Positions 24,012 through 37,079 of a stretch of DNA of 64,000 nt are shown piece by piece. The translations under genes were made by a program, and so were the position numbers. The DNA comes from Diploscapter coronatus. Lineage: Eukaryota > Nematoda > Chromadorea > Rhabditida > Rhabditidae. The first letter of the stretch is position 1, and each line of letters opens with the position of its first letter. The notes under the pieces are model-generated. The model was given only the letters and a program-made list of their open reading frames with translations. It ran no database searches and was not told the origin of the DNA. Where the stretch lies: contig OZ038423.1 of the NCBI GenBank assembly GCA_964036155.1, positions 7,579,249-7,643,248 on the forward strand. The letters are read 5' to 3'.

Positions 24012-25572
24012 GAATTTTCTTTAGAAACTTCGTATAGTAATTCATATAATGATTGAGAATAACCTACTATTTTTGGCAACTTGTAAAAGTAGCCCCAGAT
24101 AAAAAGGTCAATAGCATACCAAATGACCCCAAAACTACCAAATCGATATTCTAATTAGCCTAATTATCTTCTACACTTAATTTCCTTCAATTTCATGTAT
24201 GGTATCCCTAGGTACTCAATTTCTACTTTTCTTCAGCAGTATCCTCTAGAATCACTATAGAAACTCAGAGAATCTGACAGAAATAGGGGTTTTAGAGATT
24301 TCTGATTACGGAAGTTCATTATCGATTCCCAAATCGCCTACCAAAATGGACTATTCTATCATATCGTACCATTCTAGAAGTCTATAGGCCATTACATTCA
24401 TCTTTCTGATCATTGGGCTCGCTCATGTACTCAGAAATGATGAAACGTTCACTATAGGCATATTCGAGCGACCGTAGTGGTCCAGAATATATCCGAAAAG
24501 GGTCGTTCATAGTCTATTTCATCTGTGATATTAGTTATCATAATATCGTTGGTCGTTAACCATATTTGAATACGTTTGAATCAACCAGAGGGCGTTATAG
24601 TGTCAAAATCCAAGGAAACTAAACTTTGATAAAATCGTCTAATCTAAGGCCGTCTGATCATCCCAAATAGGTTAAATATCCCTAGATTATGACACATTTT
24701 TCATCTGAAGTATTAGTTTTGTTAATATAAAGTCTAAATCATTTGGTCTAAATATGTTTGTCTTGACTTCTGGAGCGTTTTAGGCTAAAAACAGGAAAAG
24801 TGAGCAAATCCGAAGAAAATGATAATTTCACAGACCACAGTGTTTCATAACATGTCGCAAACTGATTAGGGTTACTCTAAATTTGATTTACAGTAGCTCT
24901 TTTCTTATTATCATGGCTCGGCTATCATGTATGGGTGCATTTTTGATCACTAAATGAGATTTAAGAATAAAATGTTCAATCTTCTTAGGAATAAATCATA
25001 TTTTGACTCCATACCCCGACTTGACATAGCAGAATCGAGTCGTTGACTCTGGAAACGAATAGAATCGATGTCTAGGGTAAAATAGGCCAACCCCGATGGT
25101 TCTATAATTTGTTATGGCTCGGTCGACCCATCATTTTCGCTTAATTTCGGTAAAAATTGTGATTTTTGAGACATTATGTGGCACGATCACCGCTAAACAT
25201 GAATTAATTGATCTATAGACTTATAGAATAGTCCTTTTTGGTAGGCGATTTGGGGATCTATGACATATTTCTGGAATCAGACATATCTAAAACCTCTATT
25301 TCTGTCAGATCTCATGAACTTCCTATAGTAATTCTAAGGGATCTTGTTGAAGACAAGTGAAAATTTAGTACCTATGAAAACCATACATGAAATTGAAGGA
25401 AATTAAACGTAGAAGATAATTAGGCTAATTAGCATATCGATTTGACACTTTTTGGGGTCATTCGTTATGCTACTGACATTTTTAAAATTCGGGGTTACTT
25501 TTACAAGTTGCCAAAATAGTAAGTTATTTCCGATTATTATGAGTTACTATATGAAATTTCTAAAGAAAATTC
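24012..25572. repeat. 1.56-kb element with long inverted arms
   Basis: Arms of about 370 bp: left GAATTTTCTTTAGAAACTTC, right its imperfect complement ending at 25572. Both contain TTGGCAACTTGTAAAAGTA and an ATTTCTGTCAGA-like block. No transposase seen in the centre. A fragment of the arm (AAATAGAGGTTTTAGAGA region) recurs at about 44600-44720. Confidence 0.8.
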
Positions 25573-25734
25573 TAAATTTTACATAATATTGACGAAAATA
25601 TGCTAAATTTGAAAATTATAAGTCGAGACTTTCTTTCCAGGCTATTTTGGTTTGAATAAATAGGTGCCTTCATTTACAGATTATTCTCGCTTTTAAAAAA
25701 TCGGTGCCTTCATTTACAGGTTGCGTCACGTTCT

Positions 25735-26560
25735 CATGCGCTGCGGCTTTCATTGTGAGGAGCATTTTTCAAACTTCTCATTATTTGTTATTTTCTGTCG
25801 AAATTTTACAATTATCCACTAATTAATGGCAATTAGTGCTAATTATGATAGATTGTCGATTGTTGAATGGAAATTTGCTTTTATTTCGTTTTTAGCGATT
25901 TCTAGACGATTTATTGAAATTTAAACATTTTTTACAATTTTCTTCTACAGAACTTTTAAAATCATCGATAATTGGTAAATATTTACAGAATCATTACAGA
26001 CACAGATTTCAATTTCGTTTTATTCCGTGTTTTCCCCAGTTTTTCGTAATTTTTCGCGAGTTTCTTGCCTTGTTTTTCGATAAAATTATTTCTTGAGCAG
26101 TTTTTCAGGCATGAGTAAGTCCGACCATTTGCGTGCCGCCCTGACACCCCGAAATCTATATCAGAGCGTTCAGCTCGATGAGCTGGGTCGAATGGTGCGA
26201 ACATTTTTCGGATCCGACCTTCCTATCACAGGTTGCGGCTAAAAACAGTGAAAAACGCCAAAAATAGGGGGTCCTTAATAGAAAAGTCGACCTTTCTCAT
26301 TTGTTTCTGCGTATTACCTCCCAGTTTTTTCACACAATAATTTGTGAGTTTTGCTCATTCTATTCATATAGAAAAAACCTAAATTGAGATACACCAATTA
26401 ACCGAAAAAGGGTCCGAAGTCGGACCAGAAACATCGGATTTTCGAAAATGCCTATGAAAAAATTCGAAATGTATACCAATCGATAGAGCTCATCAAACTG
26501 AGCAACTTTTGTGAAAACACTTTGGGTCTAGCTATAATAGTATATGTGGTATGGAGGTTT
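25735..26560. repeat. Fused halves of two palindromic elements
   Basis: 25735-26129 is the inverse of about 55837-56243, and 26137-26560 is a near-identical direct copy of about 56530-56955. In the 55-57 kb region these belong to two separate complete palindromes; here one half of each is joined with only a few bases between. Confidence 0.75.
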
Positions 26561-27993
26561 GAATGGGCCACCCCTCAAAAATGAGAAAAATTTGCAATCA
26601 GGACGTAAAATTTAGCAAGATTTCGGATCCAATTCGGGTCTCAAATTTGGACCCGGACCTGGCTGGAAGTAAAAACCTAGATCCGAACAGGAAAACGCCG
26701 TATCCGGATCTAAGCGTTTACGCCCTGCCTATCACAATCATAAACGTATCATCTTTTGACGTTTCGCATAAGTGAAGAAAAAGAATCTCAGCGACCAATT
26801 CAATAAATTAAAAAATGACTTTATCCCTAGCATTCATAGATTAATTAAATTTGTGGTTCTGGTTTTCGAAATATTTCGGTGACTTTTATTCAATTTTGAT
26901 TTTTCATGACTAATCCTTATATTTTCATTGTTTTAAGTTTTTTTTCTATCTTGCACTGTTCAATGAATCTTTCCAGAAACGTTTCGTTTGATGTCGGATA
27001 TCGAATAGAAATAAAATTAGAAAAATGTTAGCATTTTACATCATACATGGGAAACCCCCATATGCTTGCAGCAAATGAACAAACAAATCACATTCCTCAT
27101 GTAAAGTCGGGCAAAATTTCTATTTTTATTGAAATTTTTATATGTATGTGTTGAGGACATCGAGTTAGGACCATTAATGACATAATTAGAGAGCGTAAGC
27201 GATATTCCCGCTGTGAAGACAAAATCACAATCAAAAAATATTTTTATTTTTTGAAAAAGACAAAAAATCGCCCCTTGACTTTGTCTTCACAGGGTGGGCG
27301 GGAATTGCGGTCTCTATCTATAGCTAGGGAAGCCAAGTCTCCCCCTTCTGGGGAAGAGAAAGAACGCATGAAATTCTTCGATGTTTCAATTATCGCTAAT
27401 TATTCCGTTAATTGGTCGGTAATTTCACAAAATTAAGACACTGATTAGGATAATAAATGATGCTCGAAATGATGACTGATTAGGCTAATTGATGTGAACA
27501 CAGTGCAACTTCCCTGTCGGAAAAATTTGGAAAGGCCGCTGCAGGAACGAATTGCCGCACAAAAATGGTCATAACTTTTGATAGGGTGGACCGTTTTTGA
27601 AAATCTAAAGTTTTGAGTTCGTACCGATCTCGGCCATCATACTGGTATCGAATTTACCCAATTTAACCTATTTTGAAAAACCACTTGGCCTCCCTAATTA
27701 TGAGCACAAAAATAAATGTATAATTGAAAAAGATAGATATTTGCAACCTGCATTTAGCAATTCCCGCGAACAGCAATCATAATTTTCAATGAGTCCAATA
27801 TTTGATGACATAAATGGATGGCATTCAAACGAGATGTGCAACGACACGGCTGTTCAATACTTAGGCAATTAATTAACTATTATATTTGCTTGAATTAAAT
27901 TTTTATTTGTAAATTATATGCTGCATTACTGTTATCAGTGAAATGAATAAACATTTCAATTTTTTGGTCATAAAATTTTCACATTTTTGCCGT
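26561..27993. other. Region without genes; small palindrome
   Basis: A palindrome at 27203-27305 (ATTCCCGC and GTGAAGACAAA, repeated inverted as TTTGTCTTCAC and GCGGGAAT). No exon supported elsewhere. Confidence 0.45.
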
Positions 27994-30139
27994 TCACTGA
28001 AACTTTTAAATAAACAACTATGCATGCTTTAGTTTGAACCAGTGAAAAATAAAGAAATATATCATTTTATCTTATGATTATTACAAGAAAAATATTAGTT
28101 TTGGCACCTGGAAAATGCATTTTCCAGATTAACGTAGTTTTCTACCTTCGATATTGTTGAAGATCATGCACGTCATTCTGTATTATTGAATCAGCCTTCT
28201 CTAATGTTCGTTCCATTTCATTTAGAGAATTTCACATACAGGATCAAAATCCATGTTTTTTCTTAGCATTGTTCCCTTATGTGGAGGGATCTGTTGGGAA
28301 AAGAATCAGAATCCATGCACTTTCAAATTTCTAATAATACGACATTAAAACGAAGAAAGATAGCAAATACGAAGGGGAGGGGGGAATATTTGAAATAACA
28401 ATTAAAAAACAAACGAGATAGATTGCATAACCTTTTGATGTACGGCAAATTTTTCGGTTTCTCTTCCCACACAATCAACATGACGACATCCATACAGATT
28501 TAGTTAATTATAAGAAATGATAGGACAATTTGCAAACAACGTGCAGTCAAAGATCGCAACTTCGCAACCTGAGAAATAGTACGTTAAAAGTGGAGAGTCT
28601 ATCTCTATCCTCTATCCGAACGCTACACTCTCTTCAAGTTGCAATTTTTTGCAATCATCTTTTTATTTGATAAATCATCATAAAACCAAGTTTTTATGTC
28701 TTATATTTTATAACAATGGATGTAAATGATTCAATAATCCAATGATCTACCAATTGTTTACCACATCGAGTCTCCTTTGTGCGTGGAATGAGTGCTTTTG
28801 TTCTGTACCATTCCACCATAATTTCATCTTCTTCCAACTGTATCCTTTTCAAGCTTTCCTTTAGCAAGATGAATGACAGAAAAATGAATCCAACATATCG
28901 TAATCTAGCTCTGAGCTTCAACCACATACAAAATACCATAATACCTATAATAATTGAAATCCATGGACTTCTATTTTAGAATGGGCCTCTATTTTAGGAG
29001 GACTTCTACTATAAGAGGGGGCTTCTATTATAGGTTTTACTGTAAGTGCTATTTTTAGAGATCTTTTTTTTTTGTTTTTTTTTTTTTTTTAATTTTTGCA
29101 TTGTGTGCATTCAATAGAATTGTAATTTTCATCCTGAGGAATGAAAATTATTATATTCTGCAGAGACGGCTGCAATTTAAGTTGTTGTATTTCTTGATTA
29201 GTAAAAATTTGGCCTCTTGTATTCCCTTCTTTCGGTCCTCACCCTTTCCCTGTTGTATTTATCACCCGCTTTTCGTGACTAACTCACAATATTTCTCCAA
29301 AAAGTGGGTGAGGGCCGGGAGAGGAATACAAGGGGCCAAAAAGTTGATATGTCACATAAGAAATTGGGATAAATCGTTTTTAGAGCAATTTTATTATTGA
29401 TAAAACGAAGCAAGTAAAAACTAGTCTTTCACTGATATATGCATATATGTATTCTGCTAGCTATGAACGATGCTAACACAATTTATTACAAGCTTTGGGT
29501 TAAATTAGAATTGATCGACTCTAGCAAACGATTACCGTAAAATTCGAAAGATGCGAATCAAGTTCCTGCTTCCAGATTTATTCATAATAATTGGCATTAA
29601 CAATTTTGAGTAATTATTATCGTTGTTGAACTATGTAAGTGTATACAACTGCATGCAATAATCTGGATGTTTCTCATTATTTGCTTTTTTATTCATTATT
29701 TCTGTTTTTTCCGTCGTATTTCGAATTGAAATGGCACGAAAAAATGCTTGTATCTTTGAAAACAAAGAGATTGGAAAAACGAGACATTTGACGAAATATC
29801 TGCATCATGTAATGGGCAAAATGATTCAGATCTATGAAAGCTCCATATCCATCCCCTATATTGCAGGCTAGTACACCCCAGTCTCTATAAAAATCAAATA
29901 CTTTTCTTTTTTTTCTTATAAAGCTTGCCTTTTTGGAAGGTTTTTATTCACGAAACAGAACCCAATCTTCACCCTGAAATAATATGGCTCATTATCAAAA
30001 AGATAGATCGAAATAAAAGAAGTAAAGAAGTAAGAATGTCTGCGTCTCTCATGCTCGCATACTATCTTTCTTTTTACCTCTTTAGAAAGTACAGCAGATG
30101 ACAATCTCTCGTTTTTGATCTCCATTTTTTTGGGAACAA
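27994..30139. repeat. 2.1-kb duplicated segment, copy 2
   Basis: Direct copy of 10034-12073. The RTE 3' remnant (about 28254-28310), the TTGGCC palindrome (29209-29342) and the minus-strand ORF (28939-28694) are all present. It adds a longer T tract near 29070 and has a different patch at 28440-28540. Confidence 0.8.
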
Positions 30140-32315
30140 GTTAAAGAATTCTACCAAAGTAATATCTTCCTCAAAATGAGCAATAAATTTAGTATTCATA
30201 AAGACGCATATGAGACTTGCAAGTTTCCCCCCTGGTTTAGGTACGATTAGACCTGTATAAGAAATGCTTTAAACTTGTGTAGATTGATTTCCAAAAAATA
30301 GTTATGAAATTTAAAAGTTTGAGAAATTTCGAGATGAGACGGAGTTGGTATGTAAATTTTCAAAATTAATAGGATGATTCGGAAGTGTCGCAATCTCGGG
30401 GATTAGTGAAATGGAGTGAAGATTAGAAGAGGGTAGGGAAATGATATCTCGCTATTGTATGCTGTCTCTTCCAGTTACAACATTTCTAAATTGCCAGAAA
30501 TAACGCATCAAATTGAAACGGAAGGTTTTGTCTTGTGAAATAATCGAAATTCGAGGCTAAGTAAATTTGTTCTCTGGAAACTTTTGAATTTTCTATCTAA
30601 GCTAAATAATTCAAAATAGAAATGTGCAGTTCTGCTACAATTCTAAAATTAAATTGGTTAGCGAATTAGGGAATTTTAGCTGCCTGAGTAAATGAGGCAC
30701 AGGACTGAGATTCATGGTTCATTTGAATAAGGATATGCTATTAATTTCTTTGAAGAATTGTTCTCTGAAAAAATCTAACTGGAATTCACGAGAAGCAGGG
30801 TTGTACGAAATGTTTCGTTTCGTTACGTTTACGTCGATTTTGAGCGATTTTCGTTACGCTTTCATCTTACGTGAAATTCAAGAAAAATACGTAAAAATAA
30901 CCTATTTTTATCTGTAAATATCGTCCGATTTTTCTTTGTAAAATCATCCAGTGATCTCCACCCAATTCTGGCGTGAGGGTGGGGCTCAATATCTCTTTCC
31001 CAATCTCTTCGCAATGGCAAAATTTTACTTGGCTGTACCTGCTTCATCTGTTGAGTCTGAACGCGTTTTTCCTTAGCTAGTCGCACTTTGACCGACTACA
31101 GAAAGTCTTTCTCCCGGTTCCCTTAAAAAATTCCTATTCATCAACCTCAATTATGATTTGGTTTAGTTATGCGATGTTCTTTTTCTGATAGTTCTGCTTT
31201 TATTTTTGTGCGTTTTCTTTAGTTTTTAAAATAATTTCATATAAAAATGATACTCATCGCGAACAGAAAGGGTCTCTCAGAGATTCCTTCCTGTGGGTTA
31301 GTTGGTTGTTAAATTAGTAAGGATTCGACAACAGAGAACTTTACTAACAATAAATTTATTCACCACAGAAACAGTCACCGCCCAATCGCGATGATATTTT
31401 AACACAAAGAAAAGGGGAGGGAAAAGCGAGCACGAGAGAAAAACTAGAAAAAAAGAAAGGCCGCCCAGAGAAATAGTTAAGAAAAGAATTGAAGGAAGAA
31501 CGTGCTACCATTTTGGCACACATCATATGATATTTTGAAGATGTTCCAATTTACGTTTTCGACTTACGTGAAAATGGGAGGGTCGTTTCTTTTACATTTT
31601 TGTCTTATGTTTTTTTTCAAAAAAAAATTCGTACAACTCTGACAAGAATTCGAAAAGAAATCTCGACAATAACTATCTTTCTATGGAAAATATCAAAATT
31701 AAAATTCAACCTCAGGAAATTCCATCACAATTTTTCAGTGTTATTTTTCATGGAAAAATTCAATAGCGTCGCAATAATCAAATGCACAATAGATTAGTTC
31801 GCTGATCTACTCGAATGGTTAAGGAATAGTATTTTTGAATGCGTTGAACTTGAAATTATTATGCCTGATATTCGATATTTTAATGTTTAGAACGCACCTT
31901 AGGTGGAACAGAATTTGGTTTAAGCTTGAAATACCTTCATGTTAAGAATGGACCAATATGCTTGTAAATCTTCAGTTATCGTTAAAACTCTAATAGAAGC
32001 CCATCCTTGATTTTTGAATTTGACAGGACACAGCCCCCAAAATTGTATTCGAACTAAGATTTAGACCATACATACTTTCAAATTTCGCTTCCATATTTCC
32101 AATATCCACGTCTTTTTAGAGCGCATTTATTACAAGAACTGGAGGTTCTGGGATCTCAAATTTGATCTTCAGGGGCTCCTATCGAGATTTCATGACAATA
32201 ATTTCGATTATTGTTAAGATTGAAGTAAAATCGATCTTTAATTTTGTATTTATTCAATACTTTTTTCAAACTAGTTATTTTACCATGAATTTTAGTGAGA
32301 TAGGAATCAATAAAA
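30140..32315. other. Mostly featureless AT-rich region
   Basis: Apart from the hAT transposase remnant at 30954-31076, nothing could be assigned. It presumably includes the promoter of the four-pass membrane protein. Confidence 0.45.
30954..31076 (+). pseudogene. hAT transposase C-terminal dimerisation-domain remnant
   Basis: The frame ending at the TAG 31074-31076 reads PNLFAMAKFYLAVPASSVES followed by ERVF. This is the hallmark end of hAT transposases (A-x-x-x-L-x-x-P-A-S-S-x-x-S-E-R-x-F). Only about 40 residues survive, cut by a stop right after the motif. It shows that autonomous hAT elements once existed here, a possible source for the TAGGGACCGCC MITEs, though no TIR ties them together. 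Confidence 0.7.
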
Positions 32316-33557
32316 ATGGGTAAAATTATGGCTGCAAAAACTGACAACAAGAGCACAACACTCGTCACTGAAACTGAAAGTGAAAAGAAAAGTAAGTTTT
32401 ATAATAAATTATTAATAAAAATGAGCAAGAAGCAGAATAATCGGATAGTTAAAGATTCGAAAATTTTAAACTCTAATTCGAAATTTTTCCGAGTTGAAAT
32501 AGAGCTTGATTACAAGTTTGAGTTTCCTTGCGAGTTTCATGCCTGAAATGTGAAAGAATTGAAAATACGCCAAATTTTCCTAGGATAGTGAAAAATGAAT
32601 ATTTTGCTATGGATAATGAAGAATTTAGCGAGATATTGATGCTAAGGACAAAAAATTTAAATAGCTCCTGAAATGTTTTGAACTCAAATTTGACATTTAA
32701 GAAAAGTCGAACTCGAAAAACATTTGCTAGAGAGTTTGGTTAAAGTATAAATTCCTAGTTGAGTTTCTAAAACTGTCTAGAAAACGCTAATTTTCGAAAT
32801 TTCAAATAGCGTGCATTTCTGATCTTCAAAACTATTTCTATTGCAGTCAGCTACTATGAATTCCAAGATAAAATTGAAGAAGCAATAAAATTTGGATCAA
32901 AGGTAAGTCAAAATTTATTTATTTTTATGATGGTATAAATATTATTCAGGAAAAGTCCCGAATTGTTATGTACATAATGGTTCAATTTTTACTAACTCCT
33001 CTCGATATTCTGGACTATATTCGGGCTTTCGAAGAAAAATCGTGGAAGCTATCAACATCTAGCGTAATCGCAGCATCCACTCTTCTTCTTTACTTTCTAT
33101 ATTTTCTAGAGGCTTTATTGACCTACTTTAGTGGATTGTAAGTGCATATTATCAATGAGTTATAGCTAGTGCTTGAGATAAAATAAAATGCTCGAAGATT
33201 TAATGAATGAAAATTGATTAATTATTTTCAAATAGATCGATGATGACAGGTCATTGATACAAGGAATGATTTTTACGAATATTTCAAATTACGCAACCCA
33301 TATTTTGCATATACAAATTTTCGCCGAATTTATTGTTTCAATTTATCGATCATTAACAATAATTTTCACAAGGGGCTAACTTATTTATTCTTAGGACGAA
33401 ATTGGCACTGAATGTCGAATTTGCTCGAATAATTATCTTCTTCATTTCGATTTTGCTATTCTGTGATTACTCGAAGTCAATCTACCTCTTCATTCACAGT
33501 GCTTGCAGCATTCTGGTTGTATGTATATTTCAGGTTAATTTTATTATTTATAAATAA
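32316..33557 (+). CDS. Small four-pass membrane protein of unknown function
   Basis: Four exons (32316-32391, 32847-32902, 32950-33137, 33395-33557) join in phase with standard junctions to give 160 residues. The N-terminal 40 residues are polar (Lys/Thr/Ser-rich). Four hydrophobic segments follow, centred on MYIMVQFLLTPL, IAASTLLLYFLYFL, IIIFFISILLF and FIHSACSILVVCIF. The short loops and lack of a signal peptide fit a tetraspan of MARVEL/DUF-type size, but no signature settles a family. The nearest neighbour is a fucosyltransferase-like gene 1 kb downstream on the same strand; no operon evidence. Confidence 0.7.
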
Positions 33558-34608
33558 CAAAAGATTCAGCATAAAATAGTAAATTTATTGGGTTGAGAAA
33601 AAGGTCTTGCGACACTAAATTTCGAATTTAATCTACAAAACTAGACTAAACCAATCGGATTAAAAAATTAAAATTTTTTTCCAAATTGTAAAAGCTAAAT
33701 ATCCCCAAAACTCCAATCAGATTCGACTCATTCTGGAAGCGCTATGAATGTTTTTTTTTTCATTTTTATTGATAATTTTCGTCGTATTCACATATTAGAA
33801 TGTTATTAGAAAGATCACGATTTTTTCCAGAAAAATTCGAATCCAGTTGAAATTTTGCAAATATTAGGGCACACAATCTGGAATATTCTCATCAGTTTTC
33901 AGTTTGATTGTTCCAGACTAGTTCTTTAGTCAATTAGAAATTTAGCGTTGCAAGGTTTTTCCTTACCTAATAATTCTAAAAGATTATCGAAGTTAAGAAT
34001 AAAATTCTGATATCATTTCATTTTTTAATAAAATTTGGTCGAAAGAAGTATATTTAATAAATTAAAAACTGATAATAATTCATAAATGGATAAAATTACT
34101 ATAAAATTTAATTATAACTATTGAAGCTATTATATAATAACAGTCAAGTTCTTTATTTAGCATTGGTATGACAATAAAATTAGAAGGCAGCTCGGAAATG
34201 ACTTCTTCAATGCAAACTATAGCAATATCTGATTGACGTTTTCTTGATGTTTATTTTCACTAATCAAATTTTACAATTACATAAAGTTGCGTACTCTATA
34301 ATCTTTATTTTATCTTTTATCCACTGTTCATTAAGTTATGAATTTTTCATAAATTTAGCATGTCTATAAAATTGTGATATTCATAAAATGAGATATGAGC
34401 CAAAAATAAATGTGCTCATAAATCAAACCTTTTCGAGTTTGCAATCAAGCCGAAAAAACAAACAGCAAGTGGTCTAAAATGCAATGAATCGATTTTTGTG
34501 ACAAAGAAGAAACCAATTTTTCTTCCTACATGTTCCGTTATAAACTGAATTAAATTATTACAATATTGATTGATCTTTCTTTTTTATTTTTATTTTTATT
34601 TACTCGAA
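33558..34608. other. Intergenic, AT-rich
   Basis: No exon or clear repeat supported. It presumably carries the promoter of the GT11-like gene that starts at 34609. Confidence 0.5.
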
Positions 34609-36688
34609 ATGAGCATCCGTCGATCTGTACAATTCCATCACAAAATAACCACTGCTTTTGGTAAGTCATGAGCAGGATATTTTAATGGCGAATTTAAAGA
34701 AACAAATTTTTAGCTGCATTATTATTCTTCTGCATCATGCTGTATGTTGTGGGCTATTTGAGTGAAATTCGCAATCGACAGTCGTTGATTTATGATAAGC
34801 TTATGAGGTAAGTATATTTCACAGAAGTTTTCAAACAAAAAATCTGTGAAATCAGAATTTGGATGCATATCTTTCCTTTCGTGAATCTAGTAGTTACATT
34901 GTATTCTGAAGTTTCAATAGAATTCCTGTTATTCAGTGATTCATTAAAGGAATGAATCTGCATATTATCATCTCAGAACGTTTACAGTCATTCTATTCCA
35001 ACCAACTCAAAAATCACTCGGAAAAAGTATATTACAAGTCCAATGTATGCGATGTATCACAATGGAGGTCTCGGAAACCAATTGTTCGAATTGATTTCGC
35101 TGATCGGAATTGGGAGAATGCTTGACAGAGAGCCACTTATTTCAGCCACAAATAAGCATATTCTCTCGGTTTTAGAAGGTTGCACATTTTTCATTATACC
35201 CATTTATGGTGGTCAACAAGTCCGATTACAGAATTTATATTTTCTCGATACCCGTTGCTTCTCGATCAATTTCAAATCCGATATTTTCAGGTTTCTATAG
35301 TTTGCTAGAAATCGGGAATCATTTATTTATTTATAGAGGGATAATGTATCGATTGCTTTACTCAATACAGACTGTTGTCGCTATTACGGTGTGGGTAAAT
35401 TTAAGAATATGAAGGAGGATATAATTGAAGCAGGCGGAAGATTTTTTCAAGTAACTCTTAGTTTAGAAATAGATCATTGAAGAAACATGTTTGCAGAGCT
35501 ACAAATATTTCGAATCAATACGAAATGAAGTGCGATCTTGGTTATTTCCTAAGGATATCATCTCTAATTCACAACCAGCAACGACTTTGACAGATGAAGC
35601 AAACCGAGTATTCAAGTCAGAATTAGAATTTTTTCCTAAAAATATTTAGTTAAAATATGCTGAGTTTATGCCAAATTAACTTGTCTATTTAAAAATCTAG
35701 TGTTATCATATCCGAACATCATTGAAGGAAACATTTGTAACATAACTATAGCAGTTCCTTACATAATATGTTTAATTACAAGAGTTCCAAGTGACATTCA
35801 TCATTGTTCCAGTATCTGCACACACATTCGTCGTGAGGATTTCATAACGGATAAAAATCACTTTCCTTCGGATCCGGAATTCACTCGAGATGCCACAGAA
35901 TATTTGATCGACAAATTTTCTAAACAACATAAAAAATTTCGAGTCGTGGTATTAGGAGACGATCCAAGTTTTGGCTACTCTACATTTCATGGTATGCAAA
36001 AATATTTAAACACATATTAGTGATTATCCCATCTGTGATGTATAAAATCAATGATCTTACGTTGAAATTCTCGATATTCAAATATTTGATAGAAAATAAA
36101 ATCAATTACCGATTTGCAGACAAGGTAGTTAATTCCAAGGACATTACGCATCCACATCGGAACGGAAATGAGTCTCTCTATTCACCTAAACGATCTATGC
36201 AATACGAAGTCTTCATCACTCCCACACGTTCTCCTGAAGTGGATCTCAGTTTTTCTCACAACTTTTGCGACGTGGCGCTCATTACAGGCACATAAACAGT
36301 TGAATAATCAATCAGTAATTGTTTGCCTTTACTCACAGGAATAGTTGCATTGTTTGAATGTTGGAAAAAATTGATCAAGCATCCTGCATTAAATTGGATA
36401 GTAGTCGATAAAAATATAACTTTACAAAAAGCTAATATTTTTTCTAAAGCTTCCATTTTGTTCAATGTTCAATTTGTTTAAGATTTTGTGAAACTGTCAA
36501 TTCCTTTCAACTCCTGGATTGCTTATTTGGCAAAGGATGGAGCTCGGATATTTTACAGGGATATATTTCAAACGAACGATGCAGTCCGGTTCGAAATGGA
36601 CCCTTACGATTACTACCCGAAGTTTACTTTTAGAGCAATTTCCAGAATGGCTAAAACTGCAAACAGACAAGAACGGAGACATTATTGA
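34609..36688 (+). CDS. GT11-like alpha-1,2-fucosyltransferase (possibly decaying)
   Basis: The first six exons join in phase (34609-34660, 34714-34807, 34988-35178, 35232-35290, 35337-35450, 35497-35607). An N-terminal anchor (AALLFFCIMLYVVGYL) is followed by the GT11 motif NGGLGNQLFELISL, then SYKYFESIRNEVRSWL. A later exon has the donor-binding CTHIRREDF and VVVLGDDPSF. The last block reads WIAYLAKDGARIF. GT11 enzymes move fucose from GDP-fucose to galactose in the Golgi; nematodes carry many paralogues. Joins between 35608 and 35830, and around 36290-36485, do not resolve cleanly. The serine-rich STFGWW-type motif expected before WIAYL is replaced by IPFNS. It may therefore be an inactive or newly decaying paralogue. 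Confidence 0.7.
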
Positions 36689-36719
36689 ACAATAGGATTT
36701 ATTTTAAATTAATATTATA

Positions 36720-36920
36720 AGTTGTATATATATTTTCTTGCTTATCTTTAAATTGTTTAAATCCCTCGAATAAAAAATTACAGCATTCATGTATCCTTTT
36801 AAATTTTCGATCGAAAGCATGACCACATGAATGGATATATTTGTTCATTTGTCCTCGAATTATCGAATCCTTTGTTTTCATCCTTCCACTAAAAATCAAT
36901 GTCTGGTGGTCCTTTCCAGT
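36720..36920. repeat. Direct repeat downstream of GT11-like gene 1 (copy 1)
   Basis: About 125 bp starting CGATCGAAAGCATGACCACA is almost identical to 38775-38893, with weaker similarity for another 70 bp upstream. Both copies lie between the two GT11-like genes. Confidence 0.8.
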
Positions 36921-37079
36921 AGAAAAAAATTCGAAAACCGAGGAGAGGATTTCATAAAGTGGATTATTAGATAATCAAATAAAAATCTTCATATTTGCTC
37001 AATTGATTTATGTTGTATATCCTGAAAGATAATATCTTCATTTAATGGCGAAAAAACTATTGGATATTAAGACCCATTT

